A stretch of 64,000 bases of DNA from Guadua angustifolia (Eukaryota; Streptophyta; Magnoliopsida; Poales; Poaceae): NCBI GenBank assembly GCA_036346375.1, contig CM070515.1, positions 7,214,423-7,278,422 on the forward strand, written 5' to 3'. Below the pieces are notes generated by a model. The model was given only the letters and a program-made list of their open reading frames with translations, made no database searches and was not told the origin of the DNA. Below are positions 1-12,075 of this stretch, piece by piece. How positions within the stretch are numbered: the first letter of the stretch is position 1; each line of letters begins with the position of its first letter. The position numbers were made by a program, and so were the translations under genes.

Positions 1-240
1 CTGCACTTCTTCCTGATCTCCCCCTGGCTCACCGCCGGCATGGACAGCTTGCTGAGCTTGAGTAGCAAGTTGGAGAATGCCTCGTTCTAGAACGTGCCAT
101 TGTCAGCGTACTTGTGGACGTGGCCCAGTGACTGTGTTCGTCATCAGTGGAAGTTGTAGGTTATGATCTTCACGAGGATGTGATAGTAGGTGTTGTCAAG
201 GATATCTCTGATCTTGCGCACCCAGCTCGTGAACCCTGCA
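1..240 (-). pseudogene. Unidentified protein-coding remnant, runs off the window edge
   Basis: Read on the minus strand from about 239 to 1, one frame stays protein-like for about 75 codons (for example SWVRKIRDIL, TYYHILVKIITYNFH and NEAFSNLLLKLSKLSMPAVS). It is broken by two adjacent TGA codons near 135-140 and a TAG near 90. Alternating charged and hydrophobic residues and the absence of low complexity suggest a decayed exon rather than chance. I do not recognise the family. The fragment may continue to the left of the window. Confidence 0.35.
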
Positions 241-299
241 ATGTACTTGGTAGAGCCCACCTCTTCCCGCGTGGGAGGAGCAACGCGAATGGTAGAGCC

Positions 300-660
300 C
301 GAGCGCCACGTTTGTGGAAATGTTTACTTATTTGGTTTTTTTTTAAAGCTCCCTCTCGAAAAAAATTTAAAAAAAAAGTCTCTTTCTCTGCTGCGGAAGG
401 ACTAGAGAGCGACATCTGGCTCCTTGCGCTACAGTATCACAGGAAGCGAATGACACAGGAGCCGATGACTTGCCGTGCTCCGGAGGTGCGGAAGGCAGGT
501 TGCCGCGGAGGGGACGAGTGAGAGGAGGTGTGGCATGCACGGAAGGGGCTACGACCCGTGCAGGAGGGCGCGTTCTATGGTACTGTAGAGCAGGAGGTTC
601 TCCCATGTACTGTAGTTTTTTTTTTTGGTGAGGAAGCTATTTTGAAAAAAAAAAATAGAG
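300..660. repeat. Possible degenerate repeat with A/T-run ends (copy 1 of 3)
   Basis: A GC-rich core is bounded by T-runs followed by A-runs (about 338-377 and 617-652). The same layout recurs at about 5240-5605, and a similar core recurs at about 54090-54410: a short CT-rich segment, clustered GCGC-rich words and a second A-run. This copy appears inverted relative to the other two. No clear target-site duplication was seen. This is a by-eye grouping and could be convergent composition. Confidence 0.3.
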
Positions 661-2480
661 GAGAGCAGGTAAGTGAAGTATTCGCGTTTGCGCGCGCCCC
701 GCACCGGGCACGTTTTGCTGCACGTGGCGTCACATGCGCGCGCGCTGTGAGCGAGCCCGTGCCGCTCGGTTGGGCAGAATCCGCGGGCAGACAACGAGCA
801 GCGGCACCCGCCGATAGCCGGATACGAATGAGGAGGCCATCTGGAAAGACCGGACGAATCCAAGCATTTCCACGGCTCACTTGGTGGCACCTACGCTACG
901 TAGTTTTGGGTCTGAGTGACACGGCCGGTTACCAAGCGCATGCACCGATCTTATTTACCGCTCGATCTACGTGGAACCAGACAAAGCGCTCTGTAAGCCG
1001 TGTTTCGTGTGAAAAATAAATCGCGTTCGTGTTTTTTTAATGTAAATCGCGTTTTCTAGAGGGTGTACGTAGGCTGCTGTTTAATATTTGACGTTGTGTG
1101 CACTTTTTGTCTTGTTTGACTTTGCACAAGACTCGTGACGACCAGGTAGAGGCAAATCACGTCAACACCGTGGGGCTTCAACTCAATTGTGCCGTGGAAT
1201 CGCCCGTCATTTCGATTCCACCTAATTTATCTTTTTCTGTCGTAACTAATAACTAATAAAAAAAAGTTTACCTCGTATAACAGGATGATCGTCCTACCTC
1301 TCCTCCTCCGTACAGTAGATGATGGTTCAACCTCGTGCCACGTTATTGCAAGAAACCATCTCACTCACATGACTACTCACTCCTACTCTACCATGCTCAC
1401 CGTCCCCACAAGTCTCCTCTTAGCATCCCCATGCAAGACACAACCACCTCTTCGTCTATTCCCCTCCTATCCCTTTTCACCTGTCTAGGCTACCATACGA
1501 CCATCTCCTCATCTGTGTCAACACTTCCGTTGCCTCCCTTCTTACACTACTAATTCAACCCACGACAACCGCTACCTCCCACCTTTCAGGATCCATGAGG
1601 TTAACCACTTCTCTTTCTTCTTCTCACAACCCAGTTTCTTTTTTTGTTCACTCCCCTTGCCCGAGATCGATGTCGCCCTACTTCACCCTTGGCTGGTCGT
1701 TGTCGATGTCATGACTACCTCTACATATGTCACCACTATTGGTGTAGATCTACGGTGAGTATCAGCCATAAGATGCTCTTTGATTTTTTACATTTTTGCT
1801 ACTGTACCTACAGTTCATGAGGTATTTTTTTTTACTTCCTGGCAATCCGCTTGCTTCATGTTGTAACTAAGGTGGAAGAAAAGGCTACTACTTTCCCTTT
1901 TTTTAAATGTGCCATCAAGTAAACAAGATGCACACCATGTGTCACACACGAACTCCACTTCTTTCAAGTTGTCAAGCGCAACCCAATGGCGAAGCGAAAA
2001 CATGCGCTGATCGCACGCGAGTTCGGTCATGGCCTATTTCTAATCTCTTTCTCACTGTGAAGACGCACATTGGTTTCACGCAACTAACTTGGCTCAGGAA
2101 ATTAGTTACAGATTTTTCATTCAACTTCATGCTTATTTGAATGGTGCATATCGTCTTCAATACTTTTAACCACAACGAATGGTCACAATTTTCTTATCGA
2201 ACCGAGCATATCCTAGGAAAACAAATGACAATGACTGGAAAGAACAGGCTAGTAACATATACCTAACGGCACGGTACTGCAAGGTCTCCCTTAGTGAAAT
2301 AAATCCTCACTAACGATCTGAGTAACAACAGTACATGAACCCAATGGAGTATGTACAGCGAAAATAGCGTGCACCAAAAAAAAGAAAGTAGCAACGACGA
2401 GAAACCCTACAAAATTGATGGCTGTGTAAAAACAGCCATTAGAGATATTTACACAGCCAGAACAAGAAGCCTGTCCAGCA
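661..2480. other. Intergenic DNA, no gene recognised
   Basis: Short ORFs occur on both strands but none resembles a protein family or shows splice-linked continuity. About 1290-1690 is CT-rich, like a UTR or a decayed repeat. The right end (about 2160-2481) probably includes the 3' UTR of the minus-strand PP2C gene. Confidence 0.5.
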
Positions 2481-2481
2481 T

Positions 2482-4442
2482 CTACTGATCAAGTTCCAAC
2501 CATCTCCTCACGTTGCATAGGGCCTCGACAGACAAGCTCTTGCAACATCTTACCCTCCTGACAGGCGCCTGCTCTAGAGGTAGCAAACACCCGCCAAGCT
2601 CAGAGACAAAGCAAATGACAATCACCGTGAGGTTGTCAAAGGTACGGAGCCTCTTCGCCTCCATGGCGAGCTCCCTAGCACACCTCTCAGGATCATCGTG
2701 ACGTCGGAGCCCCTTGCGCACTACGCTCACCGCATGCTCGCTGGTCATGACATCCCATATCCCATCACAGCCTATAATGAGGAACTCGTCATCCTCGGTG
2801 AGCAGAGTCTGCCGGAACTCTGGATCGGCGATGAGAGGTGATGGCGAGCCTTGAGGCATTTTCATGTCCCAATCCCCTAAAGCCCGGGTCACGGAGAGTA
2901 CTCCGTTAAGGTAGCCGTCTTCAATGTATCCCCCAGACTCAGTAACCCTTTGACGCTCTGCGTCATATGTTGGCCTGTGATCGCAAGACATCTCCACAGC
3001 TAAGCCGTTCCTACATAGGACTGCACGGCAGTCCCCTGCATTCGCAACCAACAACTGCCTGCAAGATAGGAAGAAAATAAAAATGAGCATGCATTTCTCC
3101 ATCGTGAATTATGAACTGCAGTCTGCAGACACTTGGTCTCACATGTTCGCCTTACCTTCCAAAGATCAAAGCTGCAAGCGCTGTGGTTCCCGAAGATCGG
3201 CTGATGGCCGAATCATCAGCAAGAGCAAGGTCTGCATTCAAGAATGCTTTGCGGATTGAGTTCTCAACAGATTCAGAAAATGCTTCATCTTCATGTGATG
3301 CTTGTGGGAATTCAGAATCCTCAAAGAACAACCTTATAGCATGCCTTTTCATGTAGGCTGCTGCATCTGAGCCCCCATGGCCATCAAAAACCTGAAAAGC
3401 AACAGCACAGTAAATCCAATTGGTGTTACAGAAGATTCACAGTATGATAAACATCTGTTATAGCTCATAGCCTCATACATACCCCATAGAAGGCATTAGG
3501 CGCTGGGCACATCAACAGTGAGCCAAGATGACCAGAAAGATCATCAATTCGGATATGTTCATCTTCCATGTACCGCCTAGGTCCAATATCAGCAAAACTA
3601 CCAGATCGAATGTTGGGGACAAACTGTAATGGTTCCACAGGTGCCTTAAACTCCTGCATTAAGCAGACAACCGTTAATTATGCTGCGGTCTCATCTAAGG
3701 TGAACAAGATAGAATAATCCTGATATGTCCAGCGATGAATTTCCACGGTGAATCATACTACCTATCTTGTATAGGTAATCAATCAATATGCGCCTGCATA
3801 TAATACTACCTATAGGCATTCAATCAATAAGCGCCGGCAAATAATACTACCTATCTTGTGTAGGCAATCAATCAACACGCGCTCGACAGATCCTCCAATG
3901 ATTCCACCAACCATTTCTAATTCCATGTTCCCAACCACCATCGACAGTATAAATTACTCCTGGATTAGAATACAGCAACAGACAAGGCAGAACTTTTGAA
4001 ATTTTAAGCAGGCAATTTCCTCAGCAACAGAAAAGGCTGGACCTTTAAAATAGAATCAATCCTACACAAAAGATCAATTAAATTCTTCAATTAATGATCT
4101 AAAATGTTTCGACAACGCCACCCAAAATACACGAGCGATCTTGACCTAGAAGCACCCAGCTCTACCATATCCTACTCGCCGGACGAACGACACCAGGTTT
4201 CAAGAACTCATATCAAGACATCAAACAGAACAGGAAAGCCGAAACCTTTGTGGCTTTGTTGGGTCGAATCAAGAACTCACCAGATCGGGCACCTCGGCAG
4301 CGACCTCCGAATCCACCTTTGGCGACGTCGCCGCCGCCGGCGACACGCCGACCACCTCCTCGACCTCCTTCACGGAGCACGGAGGGAACGACGCCTCCAA
4401 CAGCGGCACGACCTGATGCATCACCTCCGGCCCGGCCACCAT
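2482..4442 (-). CDS. Protein phosphatase 2C, DBP1-like group
   Basis: Mg/Mn-dependent Ser/Thr phosphatase. Coding exons on the minus strand are 4442-4281, 3653-3483, 3391-3156 and 3058-2482. All introns are GT-AG and the joined frame is open for 381 aa. Metal-binding and catalytic PP2C motifs are present: RRYMEDEH (about 81-88), VFDGHGG (about 112-118, Asp114), [35 protein letters not shown] (Asp288) and TFDNLTVIV (Asp331). The order and wording match the plant group that includes Arabidopsis DBP1. There is no signal peptide or membrane segment, so a cytosolic or nuclear protein is expected. I chose the ATG at 4442 because it begins an N-terminus of ordinary length for the group. An in-frame upstream ATG at 4613 would add 57 residues and give 438 aa. 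The family assignment is firm; the start is less so. Confidence 0.95.
3755..3885. repeat. Short tandem repeat in PP2C intron 1
   Basis: About three imperfect copies of a unit near 55-60 bp, each carrying actacctat followed by aatcaatcaa and a gcgc-containing word, lie inside the first intron of the PP2C gene. No coding content. Confidence 0.6.
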
Positions 4443-4772
4443 CTCCGCCTCCAATCCGCTCAACAACCGGCTACTCCCCACCGTGTACGGCACGAAAATC
4501 TCCCAAATCTCTCGCCTTTCCGCCCCCAAGACGCCAAGAACTCCCGATCCAACCTCTCCTCGTCGTACTAAAAATATTTCCCCACCAGACTGCTCGATCC
4601 GAACACCAGCCAATCGGTCGCGACAAGAATCACCGGAAAATCCCCGAAAGGTCTGAAATTTCCACGATCCGAGAAAAGGGCAACGCGATTTGAACTATTC
4701 CTGGAACAACACACGCCTTGATCCGAAGAGAACACGAAACGGCGAAAATACAGAGGGCGTTTCAATATATGC
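4443..4772 (-). promoter_or_regulatory. PP2C 5' UTR and likely TATA box
   Basis: On the minus strand a TATA-like GCATATATTGAA lies at about 4772-4761, about 320 bp upstream of the chosen ATG. Transcription starting about 30 bp downstream would give a 5' UTR near 290 nt (or about 120 nt if ATG 4613 is used). The position is inferred from composition only. Confidence 0.4.
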
Positions 4773-5204
4773 GCGCGTGGTGATGGGGGCGACGCGGTAG
4801 GTCGGCGGCAGGCGGTGGGAGGAGGGTGAATGACTGGCAGGTGGCCGTGACGAGCCAGTGCCTAGGTCTCGTGCGCGGGCGGGCGTACCGGCACGTGTGC
4901 GTCGCGCCAGGGTGGTTTGCCGTCCTCGTTCCAGCTGACGCCTGAGCGACGATGATGATGCGTGCACTGATTTCACACCTTTTGCGTGTGGAGACCGGAG
5001 ACAGGACAGCGTCCATTTTGTGGTTTTTCTTTTGTTTCCTTTCTTTTATTTGAAAGAAACATTTTAGAGGTTTTTCTGTGAGGGCTCCTCGTAAGTTTCT
5101 TTTTGTATGTTGGATTTGTGAATGGTTTATATATTGTTATAGCCCAATTTTAAAACTTCTTCGCCCTCCCATTATTAACATAATAGCTATTTCTTTGACA
5201 AATA
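4773..5204. other. PP2C upstream region, no gene recognised
   Basis: GC-rich to about 5015, then AT-rich. It presumably contains the proximal promoter of the PP2C gene. No convincing ORF. Confidence 0.4.
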
Positions 5205-5605
5205 TTTTGAGAAGTGATCACTATTTTAGCCTTCTTGATCTCTCTTTTTTAAAAAAACTTCCCTTTGAAAAAAAATTACAAAACAAGTTCCCTATCCACT
5301 ACAGAAAGACCTTCCATGCTCCCTCTCCATGGCGCAGCCGCTCCCCGTGCGCTCACTCCCGCACATGCCATGCCTCCTCCCGCGCGCCCCTCCACGGTGG
5401 TGCCTGCTTCTGCACCACTAGAGCGCGACAACCGCTCGCCCGAGCGAGCCTTTGCGTCACCCCTCTCTCGTGCTTTGCACAGCGGTATGTCGGCCTCCTG
5501 CAGTCTCGTGGCACGACATGGTTGCCTGTCGTGCCTTCCGTGGTGGATAAAGGGGGTTAGATTTGTAATTATGAGAGGCAGTCATTTTTGAAAAAAAAAA
5601 GAGAA
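5205..5605. repeat. Possible degenerate repeat with A/T-run ends (copy 2 of 3)
   Basis: T-run/A-run boundary at about 5246-5278, a GC-rich core, then a second A-run at about 5590-5601. The core shares wording with about 54090-54410 (cctcccgcgc, gcctgct, ccgtggtgga). See also 300-660. The 160-aa and 108-aa ORFs across it are out of frame with each other and resemble no protein. Confidence 0.35.
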
Positions 5606-5806
5606 GGGACTAGAACAATAATCACTTTATATTTTGAGTGACTACTTCTAAACTTAGTATGATAAATTTTGTGGAGGATTTTTAAGGCATAGTCGTCAAT
5701 TATTTCAGGGTAGGGACAATTGGCGGCTGTATTGTAGTATCTGGGCACATAATTGTGTTGAAAATTTGGGTGTTTATTAATTTTGTAGATTATTGAAGAT
5801 TAGTAA

Positions 5807-6038
5807 GGGTGTGTTTGGTAGGACTCCAGTTTTATCAGATCTGTGGGATCTAATGGAGCTGAATATTCCTAACTCCATCAGATATGTGGAGCTAGAGCTG
5901 TGAGTACATTAAGAGTGTTTAGATGGATCATCTTGTTTACATTTTAGACCAAAAATATAAACTTAATTCACTTTATTTTAGCATATAAGTTTCAGATCTT
6001 ACGTGAAGCTGGGATCTGGAGCTCTACCAAATAGACCT
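5807..6038. mobile_element. Tourist-like MITE, copy 1
   Basis: 232-bp non-coding element with terminal inverted repeats (left begins GGGTGTGTTTGGTAGGACT; the right end read in reverse begins AGGTCTATTTGGTAGAGCT). It is flanked by TAA on both sides (5804-5806 and 6039-6041), the 3-bp target-site duplication expected of PIF/Harbinger-type MITEs. A second copy with the same ends and a long shared interior lies at 48564-48768. Confidence 0.8.
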
Positions 6039-6589
6039 TAAGTCCTACTCTTTTCTAGGAAAAATATGTGCGCACAGGAGCGTACATAAAAATTATTTTA
6101 ACAAATCAGATGCTAAATACCTATTTGTCAACTTATAAATTTTCCCCTAAAAACTTTTAAGATTTAGATTTTCAAAATATAAATAAGTGTAGTGTTTCTT
6201 TTATTAGTATTTTTGTCGGTTGAAACAACTAAGAAAAACACTCCAACAGATAAAGGAAAATTGGTGAAAATACTAATATTATTCAGCACAAAATTGTAAT
6301 CATGACATTTGCAATTAATTTGATGTTATCTCTCCTAATATAAATTTGCAGTTGGTGGCAGCGGTCCTTTCTTCCTAGCCCTCGTGTGCCATATCTCCAA
6401 TAATGGCTAGTCATTATAGCTAATTATTCTTTCCTGATTTATAGTCAGCCATATCTCTCTAAATATGGATGATTATTATAGCAAAATCCCTGATTATTGC
6501 TGGTAATTAATAGCCGGTCAATCATTCCTTTTGTGTTCTATATATGTTATACAGTTTTTACAGAATCAATCAAGAGAATTCATTCAAAA
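6039..6589. other. AT-rich intergenic DNA
   Basis: No gene, repeat boundary or RNA recognised. Confidence 0.5.
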
Positions 6590-7497
6590 TCTCCTATGTT
6601 GTGCCGCCGTGGCGAATGAACTCGACGAACTGATTGATAAGTGACGGACCGATATACATGGCTGCAAGGCATAGGAGGCCGAGCGTCGCGGTCAGTAATA
6701 ACTGCGGCCAAAAGGACAGCCAGAGCGTGACCCAGCGTCGGGCAGTTGGACGTGAACAAAGCGTACGACGCTTCGGCGCGGTTGCCCGACGACACCGGTG
6801 GGACGTCGGCGGCGGTGAGAGAGTCATTAGCATACCCCTTGAAGATAAACGAGTTGATCCAGCTGAATGTCGCGAGAGAGAGGAACGACGCGGCGGCGCA
6901 CGACGTGGCGGGCGCCTTGGCGCTAGTGTTTTCTGGTTCACCTTCATGAACTCTGGCGTCATGGCCAGTGAAGCCAGTGATAGCTAGGTACGCTAGATGC
7001 ATAGATACGGGTAGGTCGGCAAAGGCGAGAGGGTCATCTGGAAAGAACAGCGAACCGTCGGCGCAGCGGACCACCGTCGAAACGGAGAAGAGCGCGGCGC
7101 TGAGGACAGTGGCGATCCAGAAGACACGGAGGTGCAAAAACTGGGTGGCGGCGGTGGCCTCTTTCTTCGAGGTGACTGATCACGCGACCATGGCGTGTGC
7201 GATAAAGTGGGCAGCGAGGAAGGCGGACTCCATAGTGCGCTATGGCGTGCTCGGTAGGAGGAAGAACGCGAGCGCGAGGGGGACGGCGGACGCCCCGAAC
7301 GTGACCGTGTAGCGGCTAGTAGTTAAAAATGGTGTTGGCTTCGGCAGCAGCGCCTCGTGCTCGGGGAAAGCCCCTGTGTCGCCCCTGCGAAGGCAATGGA
7401 TGATAAGGACGAGCGAGGCGACGAGGAAGACGAGGTCGACGGCGCCGAGGAGCGCGCGCTGCGGGCATGGCGAGAGGAAGAGGAACGCGAGCTGGTA
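6590..7497 (-). pseudogene. ABCC (MRP-type) transporter, truncated N-terminal fragment
   Basis: The minus strand reads as the N-terminal region of a plant ABCC multidrug-resistance-type transporter. It starts with hydrophobic TMD0 segments (FLFLSPCPQRALLGAVDLVF). It continues through FSWINSFIFKGY and the hallmark linker DVPPVSSGNRAE into the start of TMD1 (SFWPQLLLTATLGLL, GPSLINQFVEFIRHGG). The copy is broken. A TAG at about 7245 and a TGA at about 7190 sit where family members usually have Trp, and a frameshift near 6735-6750 moves the last part into another frame. No start codon, second half of TMD1 or nucleotide-binding domain is present. Intact proteins of this family are usually well over 1,400 aa; this fragment covers about 300. 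The family identity is clear; the gene is certainly non-functional here. Confidence 0.85.
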
Positions 7498-8690
7498 ATA
7501 TAAATTACAAAAAGGGATAAAAATGATTGATTAATATTTGAGATTGGTAATATATATTGCTACGTACAATATATTTTGTTTTAATTCATACCGGAGAAGA
7601 AATTATAAAAACTTTTGTAATCGAGAGAAATAGTATCAATTTTATTTTTCGTAGTAACGCACGGACTTTGATCTAGTGTCAAAGAAAAAGGGAGAGGGAA
7701 AAATATCCAAAATCAACGCCTGTGCTAACGCAGCAGGGCGAGATTCTTTTTTTTTCACTGAACATACCTTAGTTAACTTCCGCTCTAGATATAAAAATGT
7801 CACAAACAACTTGATACGCGTTAAAAAAAAACTTGATATGATTCTTTTTGAAGTACTTGACAGTTGACATAATGATATTTTTGTGTTTCATGTTGATTTT
7901 TACCATCAAAGGTCAAAGCACATGTTGATTTGCAGTTCGCACGTTTCATAAACGGGAAATGTGTTTCTCTAATGTAGCAGTATCTGATTATAGGATGTGA
8001 ATTGTTTTTCCGCTTTCACATTTGCCAACTCACGGTAAACGTTCTGAATCCGGTCCTGTTTTGCTCTGGTTTTAACCAAACTGTCTATCTTCTGCTGATG
8101 AAATCGCCAGCCATATACTAATTAAGATGCCCAGATAAACTTGTATGGACACTCGCGTCCTCCTCTCTATCCATATCCAAGTTCCAAAGATGCTAAAAAC
8201 TTCAAACCAGTGTTGTAAAAAAAAAAGAAGCATGCGCTTGATGGACGGACCTAGTGTCATTTAGTGATTAATCGCAATATAGACGATTAATTGAAATTTA
8301 ACAGATGATTATATATTTTTATTAATATATTTAATTATATTTAGAATTAATTAGAAATATTTTAGTTACCTAAAGTTATTGTAAATTATAACTCTACAAA
8401 ACATGTTTTACAATTTATTGTTTATACTTTATCTAAAAGATACATACTATGGACACTATGACATAATATTATAAACAATTTATCGTACTTAGTGAATAAA
8501 AATAAGTTATTTTCATGATTACATAGAAAAAGATGATTAATCAAAAAATGGCTGATTAATCCGATTATACAATCAATTAATTATTAATATGTGTTAATTA
8601 CATTCTGATTAAACTATTTGTAACGGTTTTATCATCATCACCGACTAATCGGCCGACTAATCAATGGAGTCCGCCGTTTTTTCACATCAG
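7498..8690. other. AT-rich intergenic DNA
   Basis: No gene. About 8260-8680 is rich in gattaat/attaatcg words, resembling decayed non-autonomous DNA transposon sequence, but I could not fix ends or a target duplication. Confidence 0.4.
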
Positions 8691-9190
8691 TGCTTCAAAC
8701 CTGTTTCTTCGGACCCGTCGATATTCTTGTGAAATTTGCAGGTCGCACGCACGATTATGTGCAGATGAAGCACCAGTCCCCAAGCTGCCCTCGCAAGGCC
8801 ATCGGAAGAAACGTCAAAAGGGGCCCCCGTCCCCGCAGCGGGGCGGCGCCGTGGCGCTTCCATCGCCGACGACGCCATTTAGAGTCAACGGAAGGCACCT
8901 CCCGCGTCTTCCCACGCATTGGAAATGCGTGTGCGATGGCGTGCTGGCTACAACCACGCGAGTGTACGTGTTGCTACAGGCGGCCGCTACTGGTACGACA
9001 CGTATGCGTTACCCCATCACACACGTGCGCGCTAATCGTAAGTCCGTCACATTGCGCGATTCGTGAGGTGTCATGATCCTCCTCCGTAAAGAGGCGCAGA
9101 TGGAATACACAGCTGGCGCCGTGCTCCGTCGCCATATTTCCGTATGATGTGCATATTGCAGTGCATTAGCACGGAAGAACTAATCTGTTA
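8691..9190. other. GC-rich stretch, no gene recognised
   Basis: A 128-aa ORF and overlapping ORFs on both strands exist, but none has recognisable motifs or flanking exon structure. Confidence 0.35.
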
Positions 9191-9434
9191 TAAAACGACG
9201 GCGATTACCTTTGATCATTCATAAATAGACGAAAAAACAATCGTAATGGATGAATATAGGGTACAGGGAGGTCACCTATTTTCTCTCTTTATTGATTGAT
9301 AGACCATTTTTTTTATACAAATCGGTGCTATATTTATAGTCATAATCCTTTAGTGGTAGCTCTGAAACGGAACTTGCCCATCAAACTCAAGAGTTCGGAT
9401 ATAATTCAACAACTAGGACCAAAAGTACGGTAAT

Positions 9435-9760
9435 TAGGGATGTAAATGAGCTAAGCTCGAGTGAGCCTGACCCTTGTCTGTAAAGCTTAAGCCGAGCTCA
9501 AGTTAGGGTTCAAGCCTCAGCCCAAGCTTGAGCTCAGCTCGAGTAAACTCGATAAGCTCAAGTAAGCATGGTAAGTCTGGTAAACTTGGTAAGCTCGATA
9601 ACAAACTTGAGTAAACTCGGCTCAAGTAAGCTCTGTCCAAGCTCGAGTGAGCTATTCAAGCTCGGCTCGATTAAGCTCGAGATCGAGTTCGGCTCGTTCA
9701 GAGTTTGAATCGAGCTCAAACTGAGCCTCTCGCGAGCCTCGAGCTTTTTTTACAGCCCTA
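9435..9760. mobile_element. hAT-like non-autonomous element inside the Copia LTR
   Basis: 326 bp starting TAGGGATGTAAAT and ending TTTACAGCCCTA, giving imperfect terminal inverted repeats. The flanking 8-mers acggtaat (9427-9434) and ctcgtaat (9761-9768) agree at 5 of 8 positions. The interior is a run of agctcgag/aagctcg words, giving many potential hairpins. It has no coding capacity. It sits within the presumed downstream LTR of the 9.2-13.3 kb Copia element, so it inserted later. Confidence 0.55.
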
Positions 9761-11526
9761 CTCGTAATGCATATGCTTTATAAAAATTCCTCCAAAATAC
9801 CAGTGAGAAAAAAAGATGGAGAAAGGTGTACATTACACTCACATATTGTGCTACACCTATTACCTTATTAAAAACTTTCATATGAGAAAACTTCATGAAA
9901 ACTAGCTCACTAAAGGAAATGGAGTGCAACTTATAATCTTCTGAATTATAATAGTATCTTCAGGATCATAATACGAATTATGGTTTAGGGATTTACTCCC
10001 CATAAACTATACAAATATATAAGTCATATCATTCTAATACCACGAACACATCTTTAGAAACTAAATATTAGTAAAGACTTTATAAATAAATTAGCCAGAT
10101 TTTCATATGACTTAGTTTGCTGAATTTTATGAAATTCATGAGGATAGAAAAATTTTAAGAACAATATACTTTGTGAAATTGCTCTTAATATAATCCATTT
10201 GTATTTGTACAACACAAGCAATATTATCTTGATAGGTAATTATAGGGTATCATAGTGTTAATGTCATATGACTTCTATATGTTGCCAATCACATATCTCA
10301 GCCAAACATATTAATACGAGGTTTTGTATAATGTTATAATCTCTAAGTAGTTGGTATAATTAACTATTAAGGTCTGCTTAAAAGATTGTCAAGAAAAAGT
10401 TGTACCACTGTAGAGAAAAAAAATCCAGTCTGAGATTTGGCATTGTGGGGATCAAACAAATAGTCAGCATCTGTATATCCCACTATGGTTAAGTATTGGT
10501 CCTTTCGGTAAAATAATATAAGATCTTGAGTACCTTAGAGCTATCTGAGTAAAATCTTGACACCAGCCAAATGTCTTCTAGTTGAAGCTACGCGGTGTTT
10601 AGCCAGCAAAATTATTGCGAATGCAAAATCAAGCCTTATGTAATTCGTAAGATACATAAATGCTCCAATAACACTTAAGTATAGGACTTCATGTTCTAAG
10701 ACCTCATTTTCATTCTTGGTCTGAATGAGTTTTTATCCACTTGAAGTGATCTTACTACCATAGGGATCTTTAAAGGATGAGATTTATCAATATTGAATTT
10801 TTCCAATACCTCCTTGGTATAGGTATACTGGTGTACAAAAAATCTTTTGGGAAATATTCTAGCTATAAGCCTAAGTACTATTTATTTTACTTAAATCTTT
10901 CATCTCAAACTCCATCATAGATAAGAACTTGCTTTCTTTTTATGTCCTCTATAGTTCTGATGATATTCATATTATTAGTATAGACTGAGATGATACATAA
11001 TCTATTATGCGACATTTTTATGAACATACGGGGACAATCATCATTATTAGAATAATCTTTCTTCGGAAGAACTTACGAAGTTAGTTGTACCACATTTTTC
11101 TAACTGTTTTAATCCATATAGTGACCTATACAGTTTGACACTATACATATTTTGATTACTTTTATTAGGATCCATAATTTTGACCCATTCAAGGACTCAT
11201 ATAAATATCAGCATCTAGTGACCCATATAATATGCGGTCACTGCATCCATCAATTGCATTGATAAATTTAAGTTAGCTGCATTGATATTAAACATCAAAA
11301 CGTTATTCTACTTATTAAAGGATAATAAGTTTTTATTGTAATCAATACCAAGTCTCTGCGTGAACCTTTGTGCTATAAGCCCCGCTTCATATCTCACCAC
11401 ATAGTTGCTTTCATTTATCTTCCAGATAAAAACTCATTTTGATCTTACAAGGAACACTTTAGTACATGTTCGATCAACAGAACTGAATACTTTCTTTTTT
11501 GTTAAGAGAGCGTAATTCTGTCTCAA

Positions 11527-11913
11527 TTACTTCTTTCCATTTGACCTAATATGAGCTCTTATGCACTTTGCCCTGGACTTTGATTCTAAATTCAGATCAA
11601 GAGATTCAGCAATCTTTGAGGCAAAATGTATGTCGTCGATTGTAGTTTTCCTTTTATACAACTCTCTTGAATCCACATAATTAGTGAAAATTTCTTTTGG
11701 CCTCTCGTGATTTCCCACAACAATGGAGTTTGGGTGTTTTGACTTTCTAGCATCAGATTGTGCGCGGAAATATTCATTGGGGTTACCATCTTTAGAATAG
11801 GTCATTTTAGGGATTTTATCAACATCAGCTTGACCTTTTTTCACTGTCTTGGGTAGTGTTCTCACTTTGTTCGGTTCTCTATTTTTGTAAACGTCTCTGC
11901 GGAATTGAGCCAT
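11527..11913 (-). pseudogene. Copia polyprotein remnant (between integrase and reverse transcriptase)
   Basis: A 128-codon open stretch between the recognisable integrase and reverse-transcriptase remnants of the same minus-strand Copia element. It is lysine/arginine-rich, ends in a region corresponding to the variable linker, and is cut off from both neighbours by stops. It is assigned mainly from position; the sequence itself is not diagnostic. Confidence 0.5.
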
Positions 11914-12075
11914 ATGTGCCTAGAGGTCTCCCATCTTCTTATCATGAGGGGTAAGAGTAGATTCAATATCCTTCTGTGATATTTCCACTCTTTTTGATGC
12001 GTTCATTGTAGGTAAATGAGATTTTGTCATTCTGTTATGATTAATGAAGGCATCTGGCCAATTATTAGCTATTTG

